Shown in pieces: positions 52,217-60,129 of a DNA stretch of 64,000 bases. The position numbers and the translations under genes were made by a program. This DNA comes from Pseudomonas sp. Irchel s3b2. Lineage in GTDB: Bacteria > Pseudomonadota > Gammaproteobacteria > Pseudomonadales > Pseudomonadaceae. The notes below the pieces were generated by a model. The model did no database searches. It was not told the DNA's origin and saw only the letters and a program-made list of their open reading frames with translations. How positions within the stretch are numbered: position 1 is the stretch's first letter; each line of letters opens with the position of its first letter. The stretch is taken from contig NZ_FYEB01000005.1 in NCBI RefSeq assembly GCF_900187445.1, positions 124,001 to 188,000 of the forward strand. The letters are read 5' to 3'.

Positions 52217-52374
52217 CCTGTAGGAGCGAGCTTGCTCGCGAAAGCGGTATATCTGGCGGCATCAATGTTGACTGTACTGCCATCTTCGCGGGCAAGCCCG
52301 CTCCTACAGATTCCGTGGCGATCACACTATTGTGGTGTAACACCAATTTGTGGGAGCGGGCTTGCCCGCGATAC
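52217..52374. repeat. Cluster of three REP palindromes
   Basis: A REP pair at 52217-52310 (GTAGGAGCGAGCTTGCTCGC and CGCGGGCAAGCCCGCTCCTA) is followed by a third copy at 52349-52374 (GTGGGAGCGGGCTTGCCCGC), between convergent genes. Confidence 0.85.
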
Positions 52375-52402
52375 GGTTGCGCAGCAAGCGGCCATCCACT
52401 GC

Positions 52403-53335
52403 TTATCTGGGGATCAGAGCCCCCGGCACTTGAATCACCCGACTCGCCAACCGATGTCCGGCCGCGGCAGCCTCAACCGGGCTGCCACCCTTGAGCCGAC
52501 AAGCCAAATACGCCGCGCTGAACGAATCCCCCGCCGCCGTGGTATCCACCACCCGTTCGACCACGTGCGCCGGCACTTCGAACGACTCACCATCACAGCG
52601 AATCAGACACGCCTCGGCACCGCGTTTGAGCACCACTTCGAGCGTGCCCATCTGCTCGTAAGCGGCAAACACCGCCGCGCAGTCGGAAAAGTGGAACAGC
52701 GCCTGCTCATCCTCAACCGTCAGCAACGCCAGGTCGATATAAGGCAGAACGCTGCGATAAGCCGCCCGTGCTTCCTCGATCGACGCCCACAAGCGTGGCC
52801 GATAATTGTTGTCGAACACGATCCGCGCATCCCTCTGCCGGGCTTCGATCACGGTTTCCAGAAGTTTTTCCCGCCCCTGCACACCGAGCACCGCCAACGT
52901 GATGCCGCTGAAATACAACACGTCGTAATCCGGCAGCGCCGCCAGAATCGGCGCGGCCGCTGGAGTTGTGAAGCAATCGCGCACCGCCGCTTCGTTGCGC
53001 CAGTAGAGAAAACGCCGCTCGCCGGCCGCGTCGGTCTGGATGCAATACAGGCCGGGCAAGCGACCGGGCAAGCGCTGGACCATGTCTAGGCCAATGTTTT
53101 CGCTGGCCCAGCTCCGGCACATCGCGTCACTGAAACTCTCATCGCCCAGGGCGGTGACGTAATCCACTGTGCCGCCATCGCCCAGCTCACGGGCCAGGTA
53201 GACCGCGGTGTTCAAGGTATCGCCGCCGAAGCTTTGTTGCAGCGTGCCATCGGCGCGCTGCTGCAATTCGATCATGCATTCGCCGATCAGGGCGATGCGC
53301 GGGATGTTGGGGCCTAGGGTATTGATGGTGTTCAT
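52403..53335 (-). CDS. kdgK: PfkB-family sugar kinase, 2-dehydro-3-deoxygluconokinase-like
   Basis: The product is 310 residues. PfkB elements: SFGGDTLNTAVYLAREL near residue 35 (sugar binding), IVFDNNYRPRLW, and the ATP/anion-hole motif VVDTTAAGDSFSAAYLACRL with the catalytic Asp. FDNNYRPRLW is typical of KDG kinases. Its place at the end of a D-amino-acid-type cluster is odd for a sugar kinase; it may be an independent unit, since a REP pair separates it from the deaminase gene. Confidence 0.82.
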   Translation of the reverse strand: MNTINTLGPNIPRIALIGECMIELQQRADGTLQQSFGGDTLNTAVYLARELGDGGTVDYVTALGDESFSDAMCRSWASENIGLDMVQRLPGRLPGLYCIQTDAAGERRFLYWRNEAAVRDCFTTPAAAPILAALPDYDVLYFSGITLAVLGVQGREKLLETVIEARQRDARIVFDNNYRPRLWASIEEARAAYRSVLPYIDLALLTVEDEQALFHFSDCAAVFAAYEQMGTLEVVLKRGAEACLIRCDGESFEVPAHVVERVVDTTAAGDSFSAAYLACRLKGGSPVEAAAAGHRLASRVIQVPGALIPR

Positions 53336-53378
53336 TGATGTTGTGTCTCTGGTGTTTCGGTGGTGGCTCGGCGGACGC

Positions 53379-53456
53379 CTTCGCGGGCAAGCCTCGCTCC
53401 TACAGTTTTTGTGTCGAACCCAAATTTATCCCGTAGGAGCGAGGCTTGCCCGCGAT
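53379..53456. repeat. REP pair (REPIN-like), inverted orientation
   Basis: REP palindromes CGCGGGCAAGCCTCGCTCCT and GTAGGAGCGAGGCTTGCCCG between the deaminase and kinase genes, in the same outward order as at 42066. Confidence 0.82.
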
Positions 53457-53478
53457 GGCCGCACCTCGGTCTGGAACC

Positions 53479-54696
53479 TTAAAAACAGGTTTCCATGGTT
53501 TCAATCACCTGCAACTGCTCATCCACCAAACACCCAACGCGCCACTTGTCGAACGTCAGGCACGGGTGCGAAGTACCGAACGAAATGATATCGCCCACCC
53601 GCAACTCAATCCCCGGCGCCACGGTCATGAACGCATGCTGGTCCATCACCGCCGTCACTTTGCAGGCACTCACATCATCGCCGGTCGCCGGCACCACACC
53701 GGCCTTGTAACGCAGCAACGGCACCGGCAAACCGGCGTCATAGGCGACGTCGCGTTTGCCCAGGGCGATCACCGCAAAACCCGGTTCCGGCAATGACTGC
53801 ACATGCGCCCAGACTTCCAGCGCCGGGCGCAAACCTTCGTGCAGATCGCTGCGACGGTCGAGCACGCAGCATTGCGCCTCTTTGTAGATGCCATGGTCGT
53901 GGGCCACGTAACTGCCGGGGCGCAACACGCTGAGGAAACGCCCACCGGCGTTCTGAGCTTCGAAGGACTCGGCAATCAAGTCGTACCAGGCCGAACCCGA
54001 AGCGGTGATGATCGGTTTGGCAATGGCGAACGCACCGCTGTCCTGCAACTGCACCGCCAGACGCACCAGTGAATCGGCGAAATCGCGAATGCCAGTCACC
54101 GCGTGATCGCCGTGAATCACCCCTTCGTAACCCTCGATCCCGGTCAGCGCCAACGCCGGTTGCGCCGCGATAGCCTTGGCCAGCGCGAGTACTTCGGCTT
54201 CGGTGCGACAACCGCAACGACCGCCGACCACGCCGTACTCGATCATCACGTTCAGGCGCACACCGCGCGAGGCGAAATACACGCCGAGGTCCGCGACGTT
54301 ATCCGGGTGATCGACCATGCAATAGAAATCGAAGCTCGGATCTGCCAACAGATCGGCGATCAGCGCCATGTTCGGCGTGCCGACCAATTGGTTAGCCATC
54401 AGCACCCGGTGCACACCATGGGCGTAAGCCGCGCGGGTTTGCGTGGCGCTGGCCAGGGTGATGCCCCAGGCACCGGCGTCCAGTTGGCGACGAAACAGCG
54501 CCGGGGTCATGCTGGTTTTACCGTGCGGCGCCAGTTCCGCGCCGCTGTGGCTGACGAAGTCCTGCATCCAGCGAATGTTGTGTTCCAGCGCATCGCGGTG
54601 CAGCACCAGCGCCGGCAGGCTGACGTCACGCACCAGATTGGCGCCAGTGTGGGCAAAGCCCTTTTCCACGGAGGCAATGTTTTTGGCAGAAGACAT
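53479..54696 (-). CDS. PLP-dependent D-amino-acid deaminase / D-serine dehydratase-like (fold type III)
   Basis: The product is 405 residues from the ATG at 54696 (AGGAG upstream). PLP-binding Lys60 lies in LAPHGKTSMTP. The C-terminal domain ends with SFGTSHPCLTFDKWR, whose His and Cys form the zinc site of eukaryotic-type D-serine dehydratases and D-threonine aldolases. Expected activity is deamination of a D-beta-hydroxy amino acid to an oxoacid and ammonia. RidA, IclR and an ABC importer upstream support use of an imported amino acid. Confidence 0.85.
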   Translation of the reverse strand: MSSAKNIASVEKGFAHTGANLVRDVSLPALVLHRDALEHNIRWMQDFVSHSGAELAPHGKTSMTPALFRRQLDAGAWGITLASATQTRAAYAHGVHRVLMANQLVGTPNMALIADLLADPSFDFYCMVDHPDNVADLGVYFASRGVRLNVMIEYGVVGGRCGCRTEAEVLALAKAIAAQPALALTGIEGYEGVIHGDHAVTGIRDFADSLVRLAVQLQDSGAFAIAKPIITASGSAWYDLIAESFEAQNAGGRFLSVLRPGSYVAHDHGIYKEAQCCVLDRRSDLHEGLRPALEVWAHVQSLPEPGFAVIALGKRDVAYDAGLPVPLLRYKAGVVPATGDDVSACKVTAVMDQHAFMTVAPGIELRVGDIISFGTSHPCLTFDKWRVGCLVDEQLQVIETMETCF

Positions 54697-54735
54697 GGTC
54701 GAACTCCTCACACACGCGGCCGCAGGCAGCCGCTG

Positions 54736-55500
54736 TTATTCGTTGATACGCCGGGCGAGGCTATTGGCGCTGTCGATCAGCACCCGGCGATAGTCGTTGT
54801 AATTGTTCTTCGCATCGGCCCGTGGGGCGACGATGCACAGGGTCGCGATGGCGATGCCGTTCGGGTCTTTGACCGGGGCGGCGAAGCAATGGGTAAAGGT
54901 GTCGGCGACGCTATCGAAGGAAAAGAACCCATCAACACCGGCCTGGCGGATTTCCTCGAGAAACCGCTCCAGCGGCAGACGTTCGCCATCGGGCAGGATG
55001 AAGTCGTCGGGGTCAATCAAATCGACGATCTGCTGATCGCTCAGGTGCGCCAGCAGGAGACGCCCGGAAGCGGTCCAGGGGATCGGCGCGTTCTCCCCTA
55101 TGTCCGAGGAAATGCGGAAATGCCGCTCGCCCTCTTTCATCAACGCCACGGTGTATTTGCGCCCGTTGAGCAGGCACATCTGCGCGGTTTCGCGGGTCTG
55201 GCTGACGATCTCCTGCAAGGCAAGATCGGCCTCACGGGTCAGGTCGAAATGGCGCAAATGCGCCTGCCCGAGAAAGTACAACTGACGACCGAGGTAAACG
55301 TGACCGTCCTTGCCCACAGGTTCAAGAATGCGCCGTTCCAACAAGGACGCGACCAGTTCGTAGACCGTGGATTTCGGGCTGCCGATGCCGCTGGCGATTT
55401 CGTTCGGACGCAGGGGCTGGCCGATTTCCTTGAGGAAATCGAGAATGTCGAACGCCCGGTCCAGACCGCGAGCCCGGCGCTTGATGGTGTCTTCGGTCAT
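54736..55500 (-). CDS. IclR-family transcriptional regulator
   Basis: The product is 254 residues. The N-terminal winged helix has GLDRAFDILDFLKEIGQPLR and ASGIGSPKSTVYELVASLLE; the C-terminal IclR effector domain (about 75-250) has PIPWTASGRLLLAHLSDQQI and APVKDPNGIAIATLCIVAP. It lies between RidA and the deaminase in a one-direction run and probably controls the transporter promoter, where palindromes at 59141-59164 fit a dimeric site. Confidence 0.9.
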   Translation of the reverse strand: MTEDTIKRRARGLDRAFDILDFLKEIGQPLRPNEIASGIGSPKSTVYELVASLLERRILEPVGKDGHVYLGRQLYFLGQAHLRHFDLTREADLALQEIVSQTRETAQMCLLNGRKYTVALMKEGERHFRISSDIGENAPIPWTASGRLLLAHLSDQQIVDLIDPDDFILPDGERLPLERFLEEIRQAGVDGFFSFDSVADTFTHCFAAPVKDPNGIAIATLCIVAPRADAKNNYNDYRRVLIDSANSLARRINE

Positions 55501-55552
55501 GTTTCAGGTTCCCATTCAGAGTGCCGGGCAATCTACCAGATCATGCCCTTAA

Positions 55553-55667
55553 TGATCGTTCCCACGCTCCGCGTGGGAATGCCGCCAGGGACGCTCCGCG
55601 TTCCGCTTCCGAGAGTGACGCAGAGCGTCACGGGATACATTCCCACGCAGAGCGTGGGAACGATCGG
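55553..55667. repeat. Compound palindrome built from GATCGTTCCCACGC units
   Basis: Two inverted units (GATCGTTCCCACGC-TCC-GCGTGGGAA and TTCCCACGC-AGA-GCGTGGGAACGATC) flank a spacer with two smaller hairpins (ACGCTCCGCGT and GTGACGCAGAGCGTCAC). The outer arms also pair with each other. Same family as 36197-36227. It separates ridA from iclR. Confidence 0.82.
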
Positions 55668-55676
55668 TGCCAGAAA

Positions 55677-56066
55677 TCAGGCCTTTTTCTTGTACGCGAC
55701 GCAATCAATCTCGACCTTGCAATCGACCATCATGTTCGCCTGTACGCAGGCCCTCGCCGGGGCGTGTTCGCTTTTGAAGTACTCGGAGAACACCTTATTG
55801 AAACTCCAGAAATCCCGCGGGTCTTCCAGCCACACGCCGGTACGGACCACGTCTTCCAGACCGTAGCCGGCTTCTTCCAGGATCGCGATCAGGTTTTTCA
55901 TGGTCTGGTGAGTCTGCTCGACAATCCCGCCCACGATAATTTCGCCGTCCAGCGCCGGCACCTGGCCGGACACGTGCAGCCAGCCATCGGCTTCGACGGC
56001 GCGGGCGAAAGGACGGGGCTGGCCGCCACCGGCGGTGCTGCCGGTGCCGTAACGAGTAATGCTCAT
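55677..56066 (-). CDS. RidA-family enamine/imine deaminase
   Basis: The product is 129 residues, the standard RidA length, with the catalytic Arg105 in HAPARACVQA and VHVSGQVP-like WLHVSGQVPALDG. RidA proteins hydrolyse reactive 2-aminoacrylate and related imines released by PLP dehydratases or oxidases. A partnership with the deaminase gene downstream is chemically sensible. GGAGAAAC precedes the ATG. Confidence 0.92.
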   Translation of the reverse strand: MSITRYGTGSTAGGGQPRPFARAVEADGWLHVSGQVPALDGEIIVGGIVEQTHQTMKNLIAILEEAGYGLEDVVRTGVWLEDPRDFWSFNKVFSEYFKSEHAPARACVQANMMVDCKVEIDCVAYKKKA

Positions 56067-56090
56067 GAGTGTTTCTCCTGATTGAAAAAG

Positions 56091-56882
56091 TTAAAAGCGA
56101 GTGCTCTTGAGAAATTCCGCCAAACGCGGCGATTGCGGGCGCTCGAACAGGTCCTTGGGCGGCCCCTGCTCCTCGATCCGCCCCTGATTCATGAATACGA
56201 TCTTGTCCGACACCTCGAAGGCAAAGCGCATTTCGTGGGTCACCAGCAGCATGGTCATGCCGTCTTCGGCCAGACCCTTGATCACGTTCAACACTTCGCC
56301 GACCAGTTCCGGATCGAGGGCCGAGGTGACTTCATCGAACAGCATCAGGCTCGGGTTCATCGCAATCGCCCGGGCAATCGCCACGCGCTGCTGCTGGCCG
56401 CCGGACAACTGACCGGGGTAATGATCGCGACGGTCCAGCAGGCCAACCCGCTCCAGCCATTTTTCCGCCAGCGCCACGGCTTCCTCCTTGTGCAGTTTTT
56501 TGACCTTGAGCAACCCGAGGGTAACGTTCTGCAATGCGGTGAGGTGCGGGAACAGATTGAATTGCTGGAACGCCATGCCCGTCATGGCGCGATGCCGGGC
56601 GATGACTTTTTCCGGGTGCCGCACGCGCTTGCCGTTGACCTCGTGATAGCCGATGGATTCGCCATCGAGCAAAATCTGCCCGCCCTGGAACTCTTCGAGC
56701 ATGTTCACGCAGCGCAGCAACGTGGTCTTGCCTGAGCCGCTGGAGCCGATCAGCGTTACCACATTGCCGCGCTGCATGGTCAAGTTGACGCCCTTGAGCA
56801 CTTCGAGCTGGCCGTATTGTTTGTGCAAGCCGCGGATGTCCAGCAGCGCTTGATCCTGTGTCGAAACTTGAGCTTGTGTCAT
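56091..56882 (-). CDS. Amino-acid ABC transporter ATP-binding protein
   Basis: The product is 263 residues. Walker A is GSSGSGKTT (46-54), the Q loop is [18 protein letters not shown], the signature is [17 protein letters not shown] and Walker B is [14 protein letters not shown], followed by the H loop VTHEM. This is a GlnQ/HisP-type ATPase for polar amino acids. It overlaps the upstream permease gene by 4 bases. Confidence 0.95.
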   Translation of the reverse strand: MTQAQVSTQDQALLDIRGLHKQYGQLEVLKGVNLTMQRGNVVTLIGSSGSGKTTLLRCVNMLEEFQGGQILLDGESIGYHEVNGKRVRHPEKVIARHRAMTGMAFQQFNLFPHLTALQNVTLGLLKVKKLHKEEAVALAEKWLERVGLLDRRDHYPGQLSGGQQQRVAIARAIAMNPSLMLFDEVTSALDPELVGEVLNVIKGLAEDGMTMLLVTHEMRFAFEVSDKIVFMNQGRIEEQGPPKDLFERPQSPRLAEFLKSTRF

Positions 56883-57541
56883 GGCAAGGCCACCCGCTTT
56901 TCAATGTGCCGGCCGAGTAATTCGATGGCGTAATTGATGATGAAAAAGAGCAAACCGGCGAACAGGTAAAACTCCAGGGTCATGAATGTCCGGGCGATGA
57001 TCTGTTGGGTGCTGAGCAGCAATTCGGCCACGCCGATCACTGACAACAGCGTCGAAGCCTTAACGATCTCGGTAGATGAGTTGACCCAGGTCGGCAAGAT
57101 CTGCCGCAACGCCTGGGGCAACAACACGTAGCCCAGTGCCTGGTAAAACGTCAGGCCGATGGCCTTGCTCGCTTCCATCTGGCCACTGGGCAGCGCTTGC
57201 AATGCACCGCGCACAATCTCCGCGACGTGGGAGCCGCAAAACAGCGTCAATCCCAGGGTGCCGGCCCCGAATGCGCTGATTTGCCAGCCCAATGCCGGCG
57301 CCATGTAGAAGCAGGCCAACACCAATACAAACACCGGTGTGCCACGAATGATGTCGACGTAAAAGCGGAACGGCGCACGCATCCAGAACGTGCCGTAGGT
57401 GAGCACCAGACCGGCAACGATGCCGACCAGCGTGCCCAACAAAATCGCCAGCGCCGAGCACTGCACACTGGTCAGAAAACCCTGCCACAGGACTTCCCGC
57501 GCCACCCATAACTCATGCAACCAACTGGGGGATTCGTACAT
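56879..57541 (-). CDS. Amino-acid ABC transporter permease (HisMQ type)
   Basis: The product is 220 residues with about five membrane segments and the permease loop [29 protein letters not shown] (EAA motif). It pairs with the second permease 10 bases upstream to form the inner-membrane channel. Confidence 0.93.
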   Translation of the reverse strand: MYESPSWLHELWVAREVLWQGFLTSVQCSALAILLGTLVGIVAGLVLTYGTFWMRAPFRFYVDIIRGTPVFVLVLACFYMAPALGWQISAFGAGTLGLTLFCGSHVAEIVRGALQALPSGQMEASKAIGLTFYQALGYVLLPQALRQILPTWVNSSTEIVKASTLLSVIGVAELLLSTQQIIARTFMTLEFYLFAGLLFFIINYAIELLGRHIEKRVALP

Positions 57542-57551
57542 GGGAGGCCTC

Positions 57552-58214
57552 CTATCGACGAATCGCCAGACGCTGTTCGAGGTAACGCAGCATCATGGCA
57601 ATGAGGTAACAGGCCGCAACATAGAGCGCTGTGGTCACCAGCCAGGTTTCAATCACCCGGTAGCTCTCGACATTGATCTTGCGCGCGTAATAGGTCAGCT
57701 CCGGCACGGCAATCGCCGCCGCCAGCGAGGTGTCCTTGAACAGCGAAATGAAGTTGTTCGACAGCGCCGGCAGCACATTGCGCAGCATCACCGGCACGGT
57801 GATGTACGCCTTGACCTGCCACTCGCCGAGCCCGATGGCCAGGCCGGCTTCACGTAACCCCTTGGGAATGCTCAACAGCCCCCCGCGAAACACTTCGGTC
57901 AGGTACGCCCCGGCATACAGCGACAGGGTGATGATGAACGACGGAATCTTGTCCAGACGAATGCCCAGGCTGGGCAATGCGAAGTAGATCAACAGAATCA
58001 ACACCAGAATCGGCGTATTACGGATCACCGTCACATACACCGACGCCAGCCCCCGCAATGCGCGATGCTTTGACAGCAACGCAAACGCCATCAGCAGGCC
58101 GATCACGCAGCCGATGGCAATCGACACCAGCGCCAGCTCAAGGCCAAGACCGAGCCCCGCCAGCAAGGTGTCGAAATCGCGCCAGACGGCGGCAAAATTC
58201 AACTGATAGTTCAT
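57552..58214 (-). CDS. Amino-acid ABC transporter permease (HisMQ type)
   Basis: The product is 220 residues with about five membrane segments and the EAA loop REAGLAIGLGEWQVKAYITVPVMLRNVLPALS. VIRNTPILVLILLIYFALP is the typical TM3 region. It is the first permease gene after the binding protein. Confidence 0.93.
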   Translation of the reverse strand: MNYQLNFAAVWRDFDTLLAGLGLGLELALVSIAIGCVIGLLMAFALLSKHRALRGLASVYVTVIRNTPILVLILLIYFALPSLGIRLDKIPSFIITLSLYAGAYLTEVFRGGLLSIPKGLREAGLAIGLGEWQVKAYITVPVMLRNVLPALSNNFISLFKDTSLAAAIAVPELTYYARKINVESYRVIETWLVTTALYVAACYLIAMMLRYLEQRLAIRR

Positions 58215-58266
58215 GGTCAGCAGTACCTTGAGCGGGGCGCATTAGCGGCGCCCCACTCTCACGGGA

Positions 58267-59115
58267 TCATTTGTATTCGACGGGGAAACCGATGGTTGGG
58301 GTAGGTAGATCGACTCCGAACCACTGCTTGAACGACGCGGCATACGTCGGGAACTCAACGCCCGTCATGGCTTCATGCAGGACGGTATTGACGAAGTTCA
58401 GCCAGTCCTGATCGCCGCGTTTGACCGCACAGGAATAGGTTTGCGGGCTCCAGGCGTAGGCCGGGCTTCGATAGCGACCAGGGTTCTGCACCATCAGATA
58501 CTTCACCGACGACTGATCGGTGGCCGCCGCATCGGCACGGCCGGAGTTCACCGCCTGATACATCAAATCCACGCTGTCGTACTGATCGACCTTGGCCTTG
58601 GGTAGCGCCTGATGCACCAGTTCTTCGGCGTACACGTTCTGCAGCACCGCCACGATCACGCCGTCACCGGCGGCTTTCAGGTCGTCGATTTCCTTGTACT
58701 TGCTGTTAGCCGGCAATAACAGGCCCACACCTTCGCGGTAGTACGGCAGGGTGAACGCCACTTGCTGGGCGCGGCTGGCGGTCACGGTGATGAACTGGCA
58801 ACTCATGTCGACCTTGTCGGTCAGCAGATTGGGAATCCGCGCATCGGACGACTGCACCACGAACTCGACCTTGCTCGGGTCGTTGAACAACCCTTTGGCC
58901 ACCATTCGCGCGATATCAATATCAAAACCCTGCAACTTGCCATCCGCTCCCTGGAAGTGCCACGGCGCATTGGTACTGCCCGTGCCCACGATCAACTTCC
59001 CACGGGCCAGCACGCTGTCGAGCTTGCTATCCGCCGCCTGAGCGACACCCATGACAGCGGCCGAAGCCGCGAACAGAAAAACACACGCTTTAAACAACGA
59101 AGGTCGGCGATGCAT
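58267..59115 (-). CDS. Amino-acid ABC transporter substrate-binding protein
   Basis: The product is 282 residues from the ATG at 59115 with AGGAG 9 bases upstream; it has a signal peptide (LFKACVFLFAASAAVMGVAQA). Binding-protein type 3 features are LIVGTGSTNAPWHFQGADGKLQGFDIDIAR, DMSCQFITVTASRAQQVAFT and DAAATDQSSVKYLMVQ. SBP_bac_3 proteins bind polar amino acids; the ligand is unknown, although the deaminase and RidA suggest a D-amino acid or beta-hydroxy amino acid. Confidence 0.92.
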   Translation of the reverse strand: MHRRPSLFKACVFLFAASAAVMGVAQAADSKLDSVLARGKLIVGTGSTNAPWHFQGADGKLQGFDIDIARMVAKGLFNDPSKVEFVVQSSDARIPNLLTDKVDMSCQFITVTASRAQQVAFTLPYYREGVGLLLPANSKYKEIDDLKAAGDGVIVAVLQNVYAEELVHQALPKAKVDQYDSVDLMYQAVNSGRADAAATDQSSVKYLMVQNPGRYRSPAYAWSPQTYSCAVKRGDQDWLNFVNTVLHEAMTGVEFPTYAASFKQWFGVDLPTPTIGFPVEYK

Positions 59116-59140
59116 GGCAAGCACTCCTGGGTCATGTTTA

Positions 59141-59164
59141 TTCCGCTATACCGGAATACGGTAT
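59141..59164 (-). promoter_or_regulatory. Candidate IclR operator (nested palindromes)
   Basis: ATACCG-GAATA-CGGTAT (59148-59164) is a perfect 6-bp dyad, overlapped by TTCCG-CTATAC-CGGAA (59141-59156); another CGGAAT occurs at 59172. The site is 26-50 bases before the binding-protein start, a good place for a regulator of the operon. Confidence 0.5.
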
Positions 59165-59524
59165 GTAACAACGGAATAGACAGCAGAAAGTGTGCCACAG
59201 GATGTGAGCGGAATCCTGGGGGAATTGAAAAGTGTTTTGAATCAGATGGATGGCGTTAGCGCGAGGAAGGCGTTACAAAATGGACAATTGAATGAACGCT
59301 ACCGTTGGCCACAACGCACGGGTACTTGCACCACAGTTGAAGGTGTAACGATTTAAAACAAGGCAAGACAACCTCGCCTTTGACCTGCCCGGATGAATGC
59401 CGCAGCTCGGGGACTTTTGCAGCTCTACCGCTCGCTTTGTTGAATGTACGTTGGATGAGTCATGTTTGAGTCGTCTGACAGATCGCTATCGCGAGCAGGC
59501 CCTGATACCGGTAAGACGCGGAAC

Positions 59525-59618
59525 CCTGTGGGAGCGTGGCTTGCCCGCGAAGAATGCACCGCGGTTTTTCAGGTATTACGCGTCATCGTTCTTCGCGGGC
59601 AAGCCACGCTCCCACAGG
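59525..59618. repeat. REP pair (REPIN-like), GTGGC variant
   Basis: Inverted palindromes GTGGGAGCGTGGCTTGCCCG and its complement are about 45 bases apart, ahead of the end of the MerR gene. Confidence 0.85.
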
Positions 59619-59647
59619 TACTGCGTCTTGACTTATAGGCATTGGTG

Positions 59648-60052
59648 CTAATGCTTGAGCGACGCCAACACACGCTCGGCATTCGCCCCGCAAGCCATGC
59701 CTTCGGGCCGTGTCTGGATGTTCTCGATCACCTCCAGTAACTGCGCCTTGCTCTGGGCCAGGTGCAGTTGCATCGCTTCGATCTGTTCGACCTTGCGCCC
59801 AAGGCTCGTCACCAGTTCGTCGTGATTGAACTCACCCGTCGTAGCATCCGGTAGCAGCAGTTTCAGCTCTTCGAGGCTGAAGCCGGCCTGCTGTGCGCAC
59901 TGGATGATTTTCAGGGTTTGCAACACTTGCGGCGGGTAACGCCGATAGCCGTTGGCCTGCCGCTCGACCTGACGAATCAGGCCCTGAGCCTCGTAAAAAC
60001 GAATGCGCGAAGCGTTCAACCCGCTCTGTTGCGCCAATTCACCAATCTTCAT
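59648..60052 (-). CDS. MerR-family transcriptional regulator
   Basis: The product is 134 residues. The N-terminal winged HTH is MKIGELAQQSGLNASRIRFYEAQGLI with NGYRRYPPQVLQTLKIIQ; a long coiled-coil dimerisation helix runs from about 75 to 115, and the C-terminus has MACGANAERVLASL with one cysteine. It is divergent from the oxidoreductase gene, and the shared promoter carries a typical MerR operator. The single-cysteine tail could sense electrophiles or redox state; that is inference. Confidence 0.9.
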   Translation of the reverse strand: MKIGELAQQSGLNASRIRFYEAQGLIRQVERQANGYRRYPPQVLQTLKIIQCAQQAGFSLEELKLLLPDATTGEFNHDELVTSLGRKVEQIEAMQLHLAQSKAQLLEVIENIQTRPEGMACGANAERVLASLKH

Positions 60053-60071
60053 CACGGCCTCATTTGCACGC

Positions 60072-60102
60072 TTGACATTAAAGTTAACTTTAAGCTTAGC
60101 CT
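60072..60102 (+). promoter_or_regulatory. MerR-type promoter/operator for the oxidoreductase gene
   Basis: TTGACA at 60072-60077 is followed by the perfect 16-bp palindrome TTAAAGTTAACTTTAA (60078-60093) and TAGCCT at 60097, a 19-base spacer. A dyad inside a 19-base spacer is the hallmark of MerR-activated promoters. Confidence 0.75.
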
Positions 60103-60129
60103 CTACGCATCACCCACGAGGAGTCAAGC

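Larger units (their letters stand above)
59116..59647. other. Intergenic region upstream of the transporter operon
   Basis: 530 bases without a gene. It holds the transporter promoter region with the nested palindromes at 59141-59164, about 350 bases in which I see no structure, and a REP pair at 59525-59618. Confidence 0.5.

Noticed and set aside
52217..52374. A CRISPR-like array suggested by three repeated palindromes
   Set aside because: The units are REP sequences in alternating orientation with spacers of unequal length, and no cas gene is near.
54103..55866. A 587-codon plus-strand frame spanning the deaminase, IclR and RidA genes in antisense
   Set aside because: It crosses three real genes and a palindromic repeat, and has no start signal or domain.
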